From the NCBI GenBank assembly GCA_018343915.1, contig JABRWF010000003.1, positions 372,001-436,000 of the forward strand: 64,000 nucleotides of DNA, given 5' to 3'. The position numbers were made by a program, and so were the translations under genes. Positions 36,332 through 49,870 of the stretch are shown here, in pieces. This stretch comes from Agroathelia rolfsii (lineage: Eukaryota; Basidiomycota; Agaricomycetes; Amylocorticiales; Amylocorticiaceae). The notes below the pieces were generated by a model. It had not been told where the DNA came from and did not search any database. It saw only the letters and a list, made by a program, of their open reading frames with translations. The first letter of the stretch is position 1, and each line of letters starts with the position of its first letter.

Positions 36332-39300
36332 GGTTGCAGGCGCAGTAGCTAGTGCTTGCGTGGGGTCGTTGTGATTGTTCGTCGGTCGTTCGTCGTCGTT
36401 GTTGCAGTTGAGGTCGCCACCACGGTGCTTCTTTGGAACAGACGCGCGCGTTAATTACGTAATCAACTGCCAGCGAACCGTTTCCTGTATCACGTGGCCG
36501 TTTTTTTTTACCAGTCTGATTGTAACTGCGTGACCTGTGGCCATGGGCATGACTTCGACAGTGGGCAAGGGATAAACCCAACTCCTTGGATTCATCATCG
36601 CCGTGAAAACAAATATGTCTCATATTTGGGACTATTGAAATCTGAAATAGTTTTACTGTTCTGTATACCAAGGCTCTGACTCAGATGACCTAGGACCTCA
36701 TATAGCCATGAAAGGGCTGCTTGTCATTTCTGCCTGCGGCTTCAAATTATTCCACTGTTGGACAACCATCAATGTGTGTCAACAACCAGGATTGCGACCG
36801 GATACAGAATCCCTCTTGACGGCTCCTAATTGCGATATTTCGTAGAATTTCAGGACACAATTGATCCATGATAGGCATCAGGGTCCCGTGTATTTTTCTA
36901 CCCATCATCTATTATCGGGCATCATCAATGTGTCATTCGTCAATCTTCACGCTTTTCCAGTACATATATCCACAATCACATACCTCCTCATTAGTCTTCA
37001 TCTATCTATCCTTATTGTCTCTGCTCCGCATCCGGGATAGGGACCAGTTGTGTACTTACTGGCAAGATACATTGCCATACTGGTTCATCTGGCACCGAAC
37101 AATTCTTGTGCTGGTGCAACCCTTATCTGGAAGAGAATGGATAGGTTTTACTACCCGGCCCGGCCTACAAATTTAGTCTGTGCAAGTCGGTGTACAGTTG
37201 TTATCACTCAACATTTCCACTTTTGTTAGTACGTCCAACGCAGGAGAAGCTGCGTGATTGCACCAACAAACTAGTAAACCAGCCAGGATACGCCACACTT
37301 CCAACTAGACTATGCATTCTTGGGGTGCTTATGTCATGAAGCAGTGGCGATCAACTACGGAAGAACAAATGTAGCATAGAGCGATCAAAACGCAAGCCGC
37401 CCATCTGTGCATCACGCATCATTCCCTAAGCGCGGAAGCGCTCGTAATTCATGAAATATCTCCAACACCTACTCCCAGAGACCCATTCAGAACAAGTACA
37501 TGCATGTCAAGTTTAGTTTATTCTCTTTCTCTGGGTCAACGTAAACGGCCCCCCTTGGCCCTTCCCCCATATCATATGACTATCGCGGTCTGATGCTTCC
37601 ACATGCTAATGACAGGGACTGCCGTAAGTTGGAGTGACAAGCGCACATGCTCAGACCAACATTTTTTTCTTTCTTATTGGTCTATTGTGCTTAGTTTGGC
37701 GATAACGGATGTCAGGACGCCACATGTATGGCTGACATGTGATAGGGCTACCAAGAAACACGGGGAAACGGAATCCCTTGGGCTGTAACGCTGTGCAAAA
37801 GATTCTCTTCAGAGGGAAACACGCCAAAGGATCGAGAGCGGATGTAGACTAGGCTGATGACACAACATGACATGATTATCTCTCACAGTGTCCACATGAC
37901 GTTGTGAGCATATGGTCGACAGATAATTAGATCCTCGTAAAACTCGGAGAATTGCAATGGAAAGTTGGCCATGGTGGCAAAAAGGGTTATACTATGGAAA
38001 GGCAGGCTAGACAATTTTTTTGAGGTATTATATGGACTATTCTATGGATAGTGTTGTATCCATCGAGGTGTATGCGTACATACAACAGACCAATGGAAAT
38101 CTATCGCTCAAAATCTAGCCTCAAAGGCATAATGGTGGTGTCCATTCGGGGGGGGGGGGGGAGGCCTGGTGCTTGGAACCCATGCACTCACGCATGGTGT
38201 TGTGGTTATTCCATCATTTGCGGGCACTATTGTATTACTATTCATTTCATGTATTGTAGAACAAGTTTCATCTCAGACTTTATATTGTATATAGCGGTGC
38301 ACTGATAAAAGCACGCTCAGGCCCAACGAGGGTATCTCCAAACTCCAAGCTAAACGGCTTAACAACTAGCATGCTTGAGGATCGTCGATTTATCGATGAT
38401 CGGGATAATTCAGTATAGTTCAGAAGTTCCGGAGAAGATTTCCCGGAACTGCCAATATATAATCGATAGTACATGAATGGCGTGGTTTACAAATAGTTCA
38501 TCGGGATCTTAAAAAATGCTGACGTCGTCACCGTAATTTCAAACGAGTTATCGATAAGAGAGGAAACGATCTATTCGGCCCTTGTCCCACGACGCGGCGA
38601 ATAGGTTCTTTTGTGGTGTTTTGTTTTGACTTTGTAATTTGAAATACGGTGGTGATACTATACGTGGCTAGAGCGATATCGAAGACGGTGATAAATGGTT
38701 TATACTACAGTAAGAACAAGAAGGTCGAGTTTTGTCAGGCATCATGCTAGATGCCGGCGATCCAGACATGTATATTATACGTTGGCGCGACCGTGACGCA
38801 AGAATATACTCTATAGGATGACGAAATAAGATCGACAGTCTTTCTAGTACAGAAGCAGCCCAATTGCATAGTGGAGAAGTACGCTTACACCACTAGGAGA
38901 ACAAGGACTATAATTAACGGATCGATTACAAGGAGAGCCAGACCAGAAGACCTGAAGCTCGGACCTGACTTCCATCCCCCATCCGAAGCATGATCACATA
39001 GAGGAAGCGATTTATACCACCAGTAGATGCTCAGAAATAGTCCCGGACCTGTGACCGGGTCCCCAGCCAGAGCCCCTGAGTAAAAATTGAGCGAGAAGCA
39101 TGAGCACAGGACCTGGGTAGAACTTGAACATTGCATTCATACGAGTCCACGGAGCCCTAGTGATCATCTAGGATTCGAAGCGAGCAGCGTGAAGTGGTGT
39201 CGCATGCCTCCAAATGGGTATCTACCCCATTTTCTTCGTTTTACAAGTCAGTAGCCCATATGCATAGGGTCCATATGCCATACAATTAGTACATCGACAG

Positions 39301-42300
39301 GGATGTTTCTGACCCGGTTCGATTCACGGCCTCGATCATGGCCAGGGCAGCCGTTACTATAAGCAGAGGGCAACCTCTTACTCATATGGCACCCATTGAC
39401 AGCTTCGGTCCGCGGCAGGCGATTCTATCAAGCCCTTGTTCTTGTCCTTGACCTCATTGAACACAGTTTTCCCCCTCTCCCTGCCGGCAAACTCTGGAGT
39501 GACTGACAAGACGGGCGTACCATAAAAATTCGCAAAATGCATGCGACGTACATAATATTGCTACCCGTCTATGTTGCAACATATTGGTACATGAGCCGGA
39601 AACATAATTGCATTGAATAACTTGCGCCGCCTAGCCAAGAAATTAGGCGACTTGCTTTGGTCTTTAGTTTGCTACTCCACGTACAATGGCCCAGGGGCAA
39701 AGGATGGCCAGTTCCAAGAGTCGTGACACTGGCGTATCGTAGCTTCCAAATACCCCTAACTGCTAATACAAACCTAGACTGGAGGAAACCGCCGTTCTGA
39801 ATCGTCCGAAAAAAAAAAAAACAAAAAAAAAAACACGAAGACGGTGCCAAATAATACTCCTCGAATAAGATAGATCATCGGTCCCAGCAGATATGGTTCG
39901 ACTGCATTTCAAGGGGGGAGCGACAACACGGCGATACAGATTGATTTGGTGAGAATACAAGCCAAAGAAAATTTAATCGCTCATCTAAGCTATGCAATGA
40001 TGAACGAGCCCTGACTTTACACTTCTTGTATTCCACCCAAAAAGAGGCGCCGGTTGGTCATAGTGGAGATCATCCGCAGCCCAAGAAAACTGTGAGACAC
40101 TATGGAGTTGCTGAGATCCGGAAAGTTTTCTTCTCTTTCTGTGTCATTTTCGGAGCGCGTAGAGTAGATAAACTACTAAGGTGGAACACAGCACGTAGAC
40201 TGGCTCCGATTAGGTCAAAAAAGAAGGGTCCAGAGAAAGAAGGGTCTGGATGGCATCCATTTATTCTTTGGGAAATGATTGTTCGGTTGATCGTCCCGAG
40301 AGAACCGTGCAGCGGTGCCTCGATCAAAGGCTAATGATGGTCTAGGAATTGACTTGCCAATAATCATGAGTCATGATTTACTGGACGCAGCTGCACAATT
40401 GTTGTAAATAGTAATAAATACCGCCGCTGTCCGGACAGGTTACTTTCTCCTTGTAAGCTAGTAGGTGTTGTCATCCTGTGGAATCTGAGAAAGACGTGAA
40501 CACCTAAACAATAGCCAGGGTAAAAAAAAAAAAAATTCTCTGTGTTTACCGATGGGCTACCGTAACCCCAGGAAGCAGTATTCAGAAAAAGAAAAGAACT
40601 CTGAGAAGAGCGGAACTTGAAAACGGAAGATGGAATCGATGTAAGAATGCAACCACCGTTCCATTTGAAATAGTTGGATGAACTTTCACATAAAACCATC
40701 AGTGGTGCTCTATTCATGGTTCGAAGACATGTAAAATTCTATCAGTGCGCAGGGAAGGGCTTAAGGCTAACAACTGAGAGTGGGCGGCATGTACCACTGG
40801 CAGTGTGCCAATAGCCATCATCAATGGCAAGCCGCAGGGCGACAGCAAATAGAAGAAAAAGAAATCAGAGTAGCATAAATATTCGAGCTCATTGACGGAT
40901 TTACCCACTGCCGCTGTTCAAATTCAAATGTACAAAATGCGTGTTTCTCGATGGTGATGACGCAGTGGACACGGAAATCGGAACCTGATGCCATTATTCC
41001 AAATCCGGTATACAAGTGACAAGTGACAGATTTATTTAGACATGATACAGTTTAAAAAATGCTTAATAGATATCAGATTTGATACTAACCGAGTAAATGC
41101 AATGTTTCATTGAAAAATACTTCCGTGACACATTATGCTTTTTATTTTATTTTATTTATTTATTTACCCTTCCCGCCACGACCCCTATGCAATGATGCAT
41201 CTGGGATCGACTTGGATGGATAAAAATGACCAAGCTGCGAGTGGAGCTCATAAACAAGTCTATATCCATATCCATCCATTCATGAGTAAAGATAGATATG
41301 ACATGGGGCACAATTCGTCGAGGCGGTTTTTTACGTAGTCTGGAGTTAAGTTTTCTTAGCCATTGCCCATTAGTGCGTTGCGTGCATGCTAAATGCCGAT
41401 ATGACCCATCAATTTCCGGTAGTGCGATGACTGCGATGCCAACTGACACCTGCCACGTGTGCTAATGCATTAGCAGACGATATCTACTGCGCGCACAATA
41501 CAGGTCTATACGACAAGCAGGCCAAAAGGGCCAAAAGGCAGCCTGAGGACGGCGCTTCTTCTTCTTAGCCTCTGATAGACAGTGCAGCGTGACATGAAAT
41601 CGGCGGCGACGCTCAGGCCGCCCAACTAGTCCAGTTATGTTCTCGCTGAGCGCTGATCCCCTTCAAGTCCGTCTTCTAGGTCCATCTTTTTGTATGGAAG
41701 GCACACCGTGTATACCCTTCTATTATGGGTCCTACCGGTAAATCTTAAGTGCGATACCTACTTGTATAAAGAGCCGGTTGGGCCATCCTATTAACGCTCA
41801 TGCTAGTGGCCCTGCCATCACCAGGTTGACAGGTTACATGTAGCCTTGACGCAGACCGCCGTGTAGGAATCCAGTGGGATATCCGCGGTGAGCACCTGTG
41901 ATGATTGTCAATGGCCATCACCATCTGTGCTGTCAATACCTGGCGTTTGGCGTTGGTTTTGACAGATGGCGCTATTAGCAATTTCGTACACAATGTTGTC
42001 GCTGTCTGGCACATTATGTGTGTAGACTTGTGCGTTCAGGGAGATATGCATCCCTACATCTGGCATGGTTACATTGACCTCCTGGTCATCGGCTAAACCA
42101 GCCGAGCAGCTGGGACCCCTTTTTCCGAGCTACTACTGCTCCATCTGTATTGGATCTTTTTGGCATAGGATGGCAGATGCGATTTTTGAGTGGGAAATAT
42201 TCGGAATTGGATGCCGTACTATGTATAACAGGCATCCATCGAGAGATAGATCGAGTCCGTGCGTATGTGCATTTAATAGAGTGTACATATATTTCATCTT

Positions 42301-42882
42301 CATCGTCATCAGAGCGGCGGCCATCATGTACCATCTGTCACGCTCACCATGGACTTATGAGTGCACACGGCTGCTATGATTTTCATATATTTATATATTT
42401 ATAAATATGCATACCGGTAATGCGCAAGCGTAATAAATAATAATGTAGTAGGAAAATACAGAACTCGATCGCAGATCGGACTGACTGCGTCCCAAAACGA
42501 AGGTACGCCCTAGAAGGCACACTGGCAGGCAACCTGACAGGGCTCTCTCTGTCTCATTCCGCTTTCGACGCCCCCGAATAACAGGCGAATCTAGCAAATG
42601 GACATAACTCACACTCTTCGTATTGCTCTTATATAGTTGCCGTCCGGTCATGACAATGACCCCATACTTATCCCTGCCACCGCTGTTGTTTGCGGCTACA
42701 TTACGGATCTACGACCACTCCAAAGACAGCCAACTTGGTATATAACCGCTGGTCTCATTTGACTTGGTTTACTGGACCACAACTGCCCGAGCTACATCAT
42801 TTGTTCGCCAACTCGTGCTGCTGTTACCAATATATACATACAACACCTACTTCCATCCCACAAGACTCCCACAACATCCCTA
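36332..42882. other. 6.5 kb gene-poor region
   Basis: No gene is supported. It contains simple-sequence tracts: a 14-base G run at 38148-38161, two A-runs near 39808-39834, and TTTTA/TTTA repeats around 41145-41165. Two adjacent inverted repeats are listed separately. Many frames of 60-117 codons occur on both strands but none carries a motif or coherent introns. I see no terminal repeats, polymerase motifs or integrase motifs, so a transposon origin is not shown. Confidence 0.35.
38380..38450. repeat. Two adjacent short inverted repeats
   Basis: GATCGTCGAT-TT-ATCGATGATC at 38380-38401 is a near-perfect 10-base hairpin with one mismatch. AGTTCCGG at 38425-38432 pairs with CCGGAACT at 38443-38450 around a 10-base loop. 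They lie 23 bases apart in a region with no gene. No poly-T follows, so a terminator reading has no support. Confidence 0.4.
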
Positions 42883-43612
42883 ATGGACCTCAACAAACTG
42901 ATCGAGCAAAGGGAATGGCATTGTCGCACTTGTGGCACCTTGATTTACAAAGCCTCCGAAGGTTCGCCTGAGAGCGACAGGCGCGAGGTCCAATGGCGCA
43001 TACGGACGCATGAAGAACAATGTCCTGCACAGCACCACCACGCGGAGAGCAGTAGTAGTGGCAGCAGACGGCAAGTCATTGTAGTATATTGACGACATAT
43101 TTTGATCATGACTGACTGATCGTGTCGAAACTGCAACAGACGTACGACGTCCATCGCATATGCACCTCCAAGATCACCAACACTAGACCCTTATGGTCGA
43201 CCACAATCACGTTCGAGTCCATATTCGCCTGCCATGGCACTTGCACCATCGCCTGCATTGTCATCTAAAGGCACTCGAACAAGTCCAGAAGCTTCTCAAC
43301 GAGAAGGAAGGTATGTAAAAGAATGGAACATATGTTTCTCCGTATTTCCTGGGGCTGACTATTGCCACCTTTATTCTATCTAGTCGGAGAGAACGACATG
43401 CTGCAGACCAGCTACGGCGCATGGCGGCACAAAGAAAAGCCGAGCTCGAGGAAGACCGACACACAACAAACGTCTCGCCGGACTCACTCGCATGCAAACG
43501 TTGCGGGTTAGTTATATCCCTGCCAGGGCCGTATCATACAAACCCATGGGTCAAGCATAAGCGGTATTGCTCCAAAATCAGGGCATACGATGAGGCGCAT
43601 CATTTTCGGTGA
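42883..43612 (+). CDS. Protein with two CxxC...HxxxxC zinc-finger-like modules
   Basis: Three exons (42883-43070, 43140-43310, 43384-43612) sum to 588 bases, 195 residues. The first module near the N-terminus is WHCRTCGTLIYKA...RTHEEQC; the second at the C-terminus is CKRCGLVISLPGPYHTNPWV followed by KHKRYC. Each has CxxCG, a Trp or Arg-rich spacer, and HxxxxC, so each could bind one zinc ion. Between them lie a Ser/Pro-rich linker (YAPPRSPTLDPYGRPQSRSS) and a charged helix. Intron 1 requires a GC donor, GCAAGT, the classic GC-AG form; a GT donor two codons later gives a stop. No known family comes to mind; a DNA- or protein-binding role is inference. Confidence 0.8.
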
Positions 43613-44832
43613 AGGCCCTATATTGGTGTTACTCATGTGGCAACGACCCTTTCGGCGCATGACACGCCACGGTACTTGGCATGCATCTACGATCAGTACA
43701 CGACAATGAAGCTCAATTAGTGACCATGCAAATTTTTTTGTTAGTATTTATTTCTTTCTTTCCCTTGTTTTGGTTATATTAGTTTGGCTACACGACACGT
43801 TGTATAGGGGCATGTTTACAGTACCCACATTCTTTGTTTCATCATCTTTTCACCTCTTTGTTCGCGAGGAAAATAGTTATATTGTCGCCTCTTCCTTCTC
43901 ATACTTGTACAGAGCATTGACTCTCCTAATCCTGCTACTAAAGCTGGACATATCATACCATTGGCATTAAAAGAAGTTGATGCAAACATACTCACGTACA
44001 CATGCATTCATACCTTTGTCATATTCATTGATACAATCTCCATGTACGATAAGCACCACACATGTCATCCCAATCACTAGTGCTTACTGCTAAACTCGAC
44101 TATCTGTTCAATAGCCTATAGTATAGAACGGTGACACGGCTGGCGTGATGTGTGCTCCTAGACCCTGCGATATGATCGCGATATCGCATACAGGAGTTAT
44201 GGCCGGATCAGCCCATAAACATGTGGATAATAGTATGGCTTATATGCTCTAGCCGGCTGATCAGCAAGATGCAGGAATGGAAAACGTCATACGCTCTCCC
44301 CCCCCCCTCCCAAAAAAAAACTTTGCTTGTGTTCTAATCGATATTTTTCTTGATCAAAAAAAAATAAAAATGTAAAAGTATACTCGGAGTTAGCTACATG
44401 TAGTAGATCCATCACCAAAACTTGCTCAAAATCGGCGCGGCATGTCAAAGCAGCCGGGATGCATGAATTAAAATAGAAAAAGAAGAAAAAAAGTGCCGAG
44501 AAGTTCTCACAGAACTAACATTAGGCGCCAAGCAAGTGTTGACAGCGGCTCAACAGAGGAGTTGATGCATATGCTACATACGTAAGAAATTTGATGGTGG
44601 TAGATATGTCCCGAGAATAGAGCGGGACTATCATCTCAATTTGTCGGCGAGGAAAACTCCCAAGTGTTGTTCAGTTGTTTGGTGTGTAAATTTGAAGCGC
44701 TTACTGGTGAATGTTGTACATCCGCCAGTCCGTGTCGGATTGTTGGGTATACAAGAAAGTGTCTGCCTAGTTCCCATATATTTCCACGCTTACGGATAGT
44801 ACGATTTATGATTCATTATGTTTACTACTAGT
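43613..44832. other. Gene-poor stretch, nothing recognised
   Basis: About 1.2 kb, AT-rich, with a C run at 44298-44307 followed by an A run. No coding signal. Confidence 0.35.
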
Positions 44833-45142
44833 ATGCCCGAAATGCCCGACGCCACTACTGCGGAACTGCCATGCATCATGGATCCAAGTCCGTAATCTTT
44901 CCTGACTGTCTTGTCTATAAGTATAGTAGTTTCACTGATGTCTGACTTACCGGTGTAGTGTCACTTGTCAGTCAAGATTACGACAACGGAACGGCGTACA
45001 CTCTGGTTCATCGCTAATCGCCCCAACCTCAACCTCAATCAAGCCTGCTGGCCCGTCCAAGTCGGCCATACCAGTGCGTAGCTTGTGTTCAGGCCTGTCA
45101 TTTGACTAGTGGCATTTGGGCTCCGAGGCGGGCATCAGCTGA
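44833..45142 (+). CDS. Possible small three-exon gene, unknown
   Basis: A model of 44833-44891, 44959-45073 and 45110-45142 is open in phase and gives 68 residues: MPEMPDATTAELPCIMDPSP, then VTCQSRLRQRNGVHSGSSL with a Ser/Thr/Pro-rich stretch (APTSTSIKPAGPSKSAIP), then WHLGSEAGIS and a stop. Intron 1 is 67 bases with a CTGAC branch-like motif, but intron 2 is only 36 bases, which is very short. No homology recognised. It could be chance. Confidence 0.22.
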
Positions 45143-47771
45143 CGTAAAAATTGTTGACTCGGATATCGTTTTCTTGCCCTGATGATCTCGCCAGGGCTCG
45201 TTCGAAATGAGAATCAATCTGCCAAGTATTCAATGCAAAATCAAGATATGCACAGGGAACAGAGGCTAACAAAAACCTGGAACATTATACCTGTCCTCGA
45301 TTACAAGACACATACAGAAAGAAAATATGGGCCAATACATAATCATTACAGTCGCGGCGAACAACCAAATCATCTCCACCGGCACACGGGTAACCGACAC
45401 AGTGTACGATATGATTGGCGAATACAAGGGGAGTAAATGTTCAACGGAGAAAGAAAACAAGGCAAAGAAGAAAAGACCAGACAGGGTTAATACTATGTAA
45501 GTGCGAGTGGGCGCATGAGATGACATTCGACATCGGTGGATTTTTCGAACTATTCATAGATTGATGTTCGGAGTTCATTGACATAGAGCATCGTTATTGC
45601 AATTTTCAATGTCGTCTTTGAATGTATGACGCTATATTTGATGAATTTGGATGGATGTTAATAGATGATTAAATGACCTACATCAGATAAGTCCATGCAT
45701 ATAGACAGCCTTCAATGACGAAGGGAAAGAATGAGCGTATCCTGTCGGTTAGAAGCAGGCCGTGGAGGCGTGGCTAATGCCGGTATCCGAGGCATATGAA
45801 ATGCGGGTGTTAGCCATAACAATGGCATGAATTGCAAGCGCATATTTGTAATGGCTACAGCTATAATTGTCCCTACATATCAAAGTCCGCATGTAGAGAA
45901 AATGGTTCATGCACTTAGCATGAGTCTTATTGTTATTTTGTCATTCGGTGTCAAGAAAAGCAGGGAGCTATGCCATAGAGGCTCGTATATAAGACGGTAA
46001 GGATGCGGTATGACTCAAGTTAGCGACGGGTACAGAAGAATAGCCCACAGTTATGTTACGGGCTTGACGTCGGCCGTTTGGAGCGACATAGGAGCCAAAG
46101 TTCAAATCGAGCTTTCATTTGCTAATTTTCATCCCCATATATTTTGCCCCAAAGACTCACAAAATGCAGGCAAGTGCTGGGTATGCGTAGAGATGGCCTA
46201 GGAAAACCCCAGAGGGTTAAACTAGACACATCTTGATGGACGTTGAGCTAGTAGAGATAGAGTATACGTTTTCGAAGCAGAACTCAGTGTAATCAAAATG
46301 AGGCCTAGTAAGAGCCTACCGATATTTGCAAGAACTTTTACTTTTTCAGACACGCATCAAATTTAGTGGCATAGCTTCCAGGGCTGATCAATTAAGTCTA
46401 CAAAGACACTGAAAACCTCATTCCGGGAAGCAGGGTTGTCAGTCGTGACAAGGACTTGGAGTCGACAGGCCCAAGTCATGAGTCCTAGCGAAGTATAAAA
46501 CCTGAGTCAGATCGACACACAGAAGTCAGGATTAGAATGGCAAAAAAATAGTCCTATAAGATGCAATTAACCAGATTCTCAGACTATAACTCGAAACTGC
46601 AATTGTGGCGCCTCTGTTGACTTGCTTAATCCACTTTCTGTGTATGGACTCGAGTTGGGCCTTTTCACTAGCTTCATTACTCAGCTATCGACTGTCAACA
46701 CGAAAAGAGTTAGAGTAATCCTTTGGGCAGACCATTGATCTACATCGTTCGGTAGGCAGCTCTAGAGATAAAAAGGAAAACGAGTTCCCACCTGCACCAC
46801 AATAATCAATCTTTGGTCGCCTCGCGGATGACCGGCTCCGATGATAATGGGGGATCGCAGGAACTCAGGTTCTTTACATGTCAAGAAACAGGCCTAATAA
46901 TGACACTTCAGGACTAAAAAGAGACATCAGGGAAGTAATATATGAACAGACGGAAAGCAGTTGTTTTGCGAAAAGACTCTGGCGAGGAGGCGTAGAAATC
47001 CATATCCATTTCGAAATTAGCAAGGGGTAACAAGGACTTTCATTTTCACGAAGCAGCCTTTCCCAGTGCCTGAATTTTGGACCAACACCTTGGCTGAGTG
47101 CTTGAAATATCGAAGGTTTCCACATAGAACGGTATGGAAGTTATTGACGGGGCTAGGACGGCCCTGTATAACGACATCAAGTCAAAAAGGTGCTTCAGCG
47201 TAAGGATTCGCATTGAACTTTGAAATAGTTAATCTCAATCGACTTCCGATTGACTACTGCTCGGTCTGGGAAAGCGCCGGGTACAACGTAGACAAACAAA
47301 CGTTGCTTATCGGCTAAGTGTGTCGATTGAGCTTGATTCGCTTGCAGAGTCAACAGATACATCTTGTAAGTACCGGCATCGGGTTAAGATGATGTTGCTC
47401 GGTGTTGCATTGAGCTCGCAACCGAGGCAAGCACTAAATCGCGCGAGATCTCGCCTGCAATTGAAGATAATAGTTAACTACACGATCATGGACCCGTTCC
47501 CGTAAATTGGCAGTAGCTGATTGCTGAGTGCTTGAAGTCCGTCGTGAGTAGCAGCGCATATCTTCCTCAATCACCAGCAACAAGTCTAACGACGATGACT
47601 CGGAGGTCAACTTGCCAGTCCAAGTTCGTGGTCACGGTACTGCTCCAAAGACAAAGACACATTTGCTTCCGAAGGCACGCTTTTTTGAGCGTAACACCGT
47701 GACAACCCCATTCAACAATTTCACTTGTCCTCCGACTCTAGCTTGTACATTAGTCTTGTCCTGATTACGGT
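45143..47771. other. 2.6 kb gene-poor stretch upstream of RPF2
   Basis: No gene, RNA or mobile element recognised; only short frames on both strands. The RPF2 promoter must lie at its right end. Confidence 0.35.
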
Positions 47772-48948
47772 ATGCTTAGGACGCCGTGCGTCAAATTTTC
47801 CAAATATCTATATCTCGCAACTAAAGAACGGATTTATAATTAGAAAACCCAAAAATGCTCGTGCCAAACGGGCTCTGGAAGCTCGCGAGCCCAAGGAGAT
47901 TGAAGATCCTCGCACCGCAATATTTGTCAAGGGCACACACACTGGAGAAACGCTGAATGTCCTATTCAAGGACCTAGTGCGTCATCATGCACCTTATTTA
48001 TGATTACTGAACCTAATGTTTTCTTTTAGATGGCTCTCAAGCGCCCCAATGCAATCTCCTTTGCCAAGAAGAATCTGGTCCGACCATTTGAAGATGCTGC
48101 GTCGCTAGAATTCTGGGCTCATAAAAACGATGCCAGCTTCTTTATCGTTGGACAGAATACAAAAAAGAGACCGGATAACTTGACTCTTGTCCGTACTTTT
48201 GACGGCAAAGTTCTTGATATGTGTGAGGTCGGCGTGGAAAATTATATTGAGATGGCCAAGTTTAAAGTGCGTCTTAAAAACCATGATTGGCCTTGGGTAA
48301 CAGTATAAACTCATTATTTATTCTCCTTTGAAGACGCCAAAATCTACACCCGGACATAAGCCATTAATGCATTTTGCTTCTCCGCTCTTCGACACCCACC
48401 CCCGCCTGATACAACTCAAATCCCTGCTCATCTCTCTATTCAATGGCGAGCAAATTGACGCCATATTCCTCAAAGGCATTGAACATGTCATCAGTATCTC
48501 CCTGGGCCCGGCACCCGCATCTCTCACAGCGGATTCGACCAACTCGGCAGATATGCCTAAAATCCACATTCGGACGTACACTATCAACCTGCATCCCTCT
48601 GGCGTGCGCATACCCCGCATCTCCTTGACGCCCATGGGTCCCTTTTTCGATCTCACGTTAAGAAGGCATCAAGAGGCTGATGCGACACTTATGGCCCAAG
48701 CTCTGAAGAAACCCAAGGTTGCCAAGAAAGACGTCGAGAAGGGTCTAGGGAAGAAGAGGAAGAATATCGAAGTAGATGATATGGGAAATATGAGAGGCAG
48801 GATCCATGTGGGTGCGCAAGACCTGAGCGGGCTGAAGGGCAAGAAGATGAAGGCCTTGCGTCCTGGCAAGGACGAGTTTTCCATGGATGTGGACGACGAG
48901 GAAGTAGAAGATACCGAACAACCACAAAAGAAGAAACAGAGAAAGTAG
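47772..48948 (+). CDS. RPF2: Ribosome production factor 2, Brix domain
   Basis: Four exons (47772-47785, 47844-47976, 48030-48266, 48334-48948) sum to 999 bases, 332 residues. Rpf2 works with Rrs1 to bring 5S RNP into the pre-60S ribosome in the nucleolus. The 14-base first exon encodes MLRTP; the next reads KPKNARAKRALEAREPKEIE. The Brix domain covers about residues 28-235: RTAIFVKGTHTGETLNVLFK, DLMALKRPNAISFAKKN, NDASFFIVGQNTKKRPDNL, TLVRTFDGKVLDMCEVG and GVRIPRISLTPMGPFFDL. The C-tail is Lys-rich and acidic, as in the family. The first intron sits after codon 4, so short-exon-blind prediction would miss the true start. Confidence 0.95.
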
Positions 48949-49239
48949 ATTCTCCTGTATTGCCCAATTTATCCCATTGCTCTAACATTACCGAAAATTG
49001 CTTGTGACCGGGTGTCTGCACCCTCAAGACTTAATGGTTCGAGATAAGCATATCTTCCATGGCCCATAGATTTCAGATAAATACGGCCGGGGGAAGTAGA
49101 AGCTAGGGACAGGCCCTACTTCCAGTCCTGAAACAAGTGCACACATACATTGAACAGGAAATCGGTTGATGTTCTAATTTATGAACACTAAACAGGAACC
49201 CATCTAAATTTTTACAATCGAACATTTGAATTATGTATG
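48949..49239. other. Intergenic after RPF2
   Basis: About 290 bases between the RPF2 stop and the recognisable start of the P450 fragment. No features seen. Confidence 0.4.
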
Positions 49240-49870
49240 GTGCATAGCATAACACACTCACGCCATCCTGATGTACAAGACAAATCACGAGTGGAAGTCA
49301 ATGCCGCATTGAAAAATGGGGACATACTGTATGAGAATTTAGCGAGCCTCCCATATCTCGAGGCCACTTGCTGCAAGACATTACGAATATAAGTGTGAAT
49401 AAAATGGCTTCACCATGGATGTGCTGTGATATATTTGTGCAATATCAGGTACCCACCAATCCTACAACTTACCCGACAGTACCTCTTCTGTCAGTCATAT
49501 GTCATCTACGCCACTCACCAGGCAGTGTACTAGTAAGACTCTTCAAGACATGGTATTGCTTCTATCCACACCTATGACTGGTGTTGATGGCAAGGAGATG
49601 AGCCACATACATATAGCAAAAGGTACAGATATTATAACCGGTTTTATGGCCTACAGCACCGAAAAACTTATTTGGGGTGACGATGCCGTTGAATGGAAGC
49701 CCGATAGGTGGTCAAACTCGCTTTCCGAGAGCTTGAGTGTCACAGCTGCTCGTGTTCCGGGAGTGTATGCAGACATACAAGTATCTGCATCGATAATTCG
49801 TGTTAGATTCGTATGGCCTGTGTCTCCCAGGATGACATTCTTAGACGGTAGCGAGTCATGCATGTAAGTA
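49240..49870 (+). pseudogene. Cytochrome P450 fragment, C-terminal third
   Basis: Starts inside the family around the I-helix end and reads RHPDVQDKSRVEVNAALKNG, then ENLASLPYLEATCCKTLRI (ExxR region, with ETLR changed to KTLR), then LSTPMTGVDGKEMSHIHIAK, GTDIITGF, then DDAVEWKPDRW and RVPGVYADI. The heme loop is ruined: FLDGSESCM stands where FxGGxRxCIG is expected. The N-terminal two thirds, including the membrane anchor and oxygen-binding Thr, is absent. It is therefore a dead relic of the same P450 type as the minus-strand gene at 50657-53001, in the opposite orientation. Confidence 0.8.

Noticed and set aside
38148..38161. 14-base G run
   Set aside because: A simple homopolymer; four separate G tracts for a quadruplex are not present and assembly error is as likely.
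39310..39335. GGTTCGATTC resembling a tRNA T-loop
   Set aside because: The flanking bases do not form a five-pair T stem, and no anticodon or acceptor arm is found in the expected positions.
36868..42651. Many 60-117 codon frames in the gene-poor region
   Set aside because: Composition is Cys/Ile/Ser/Tyr-rich as expected from AT-rich noncoding DNA; frames on both strands overlap freely and none shows domains or coherent introns.
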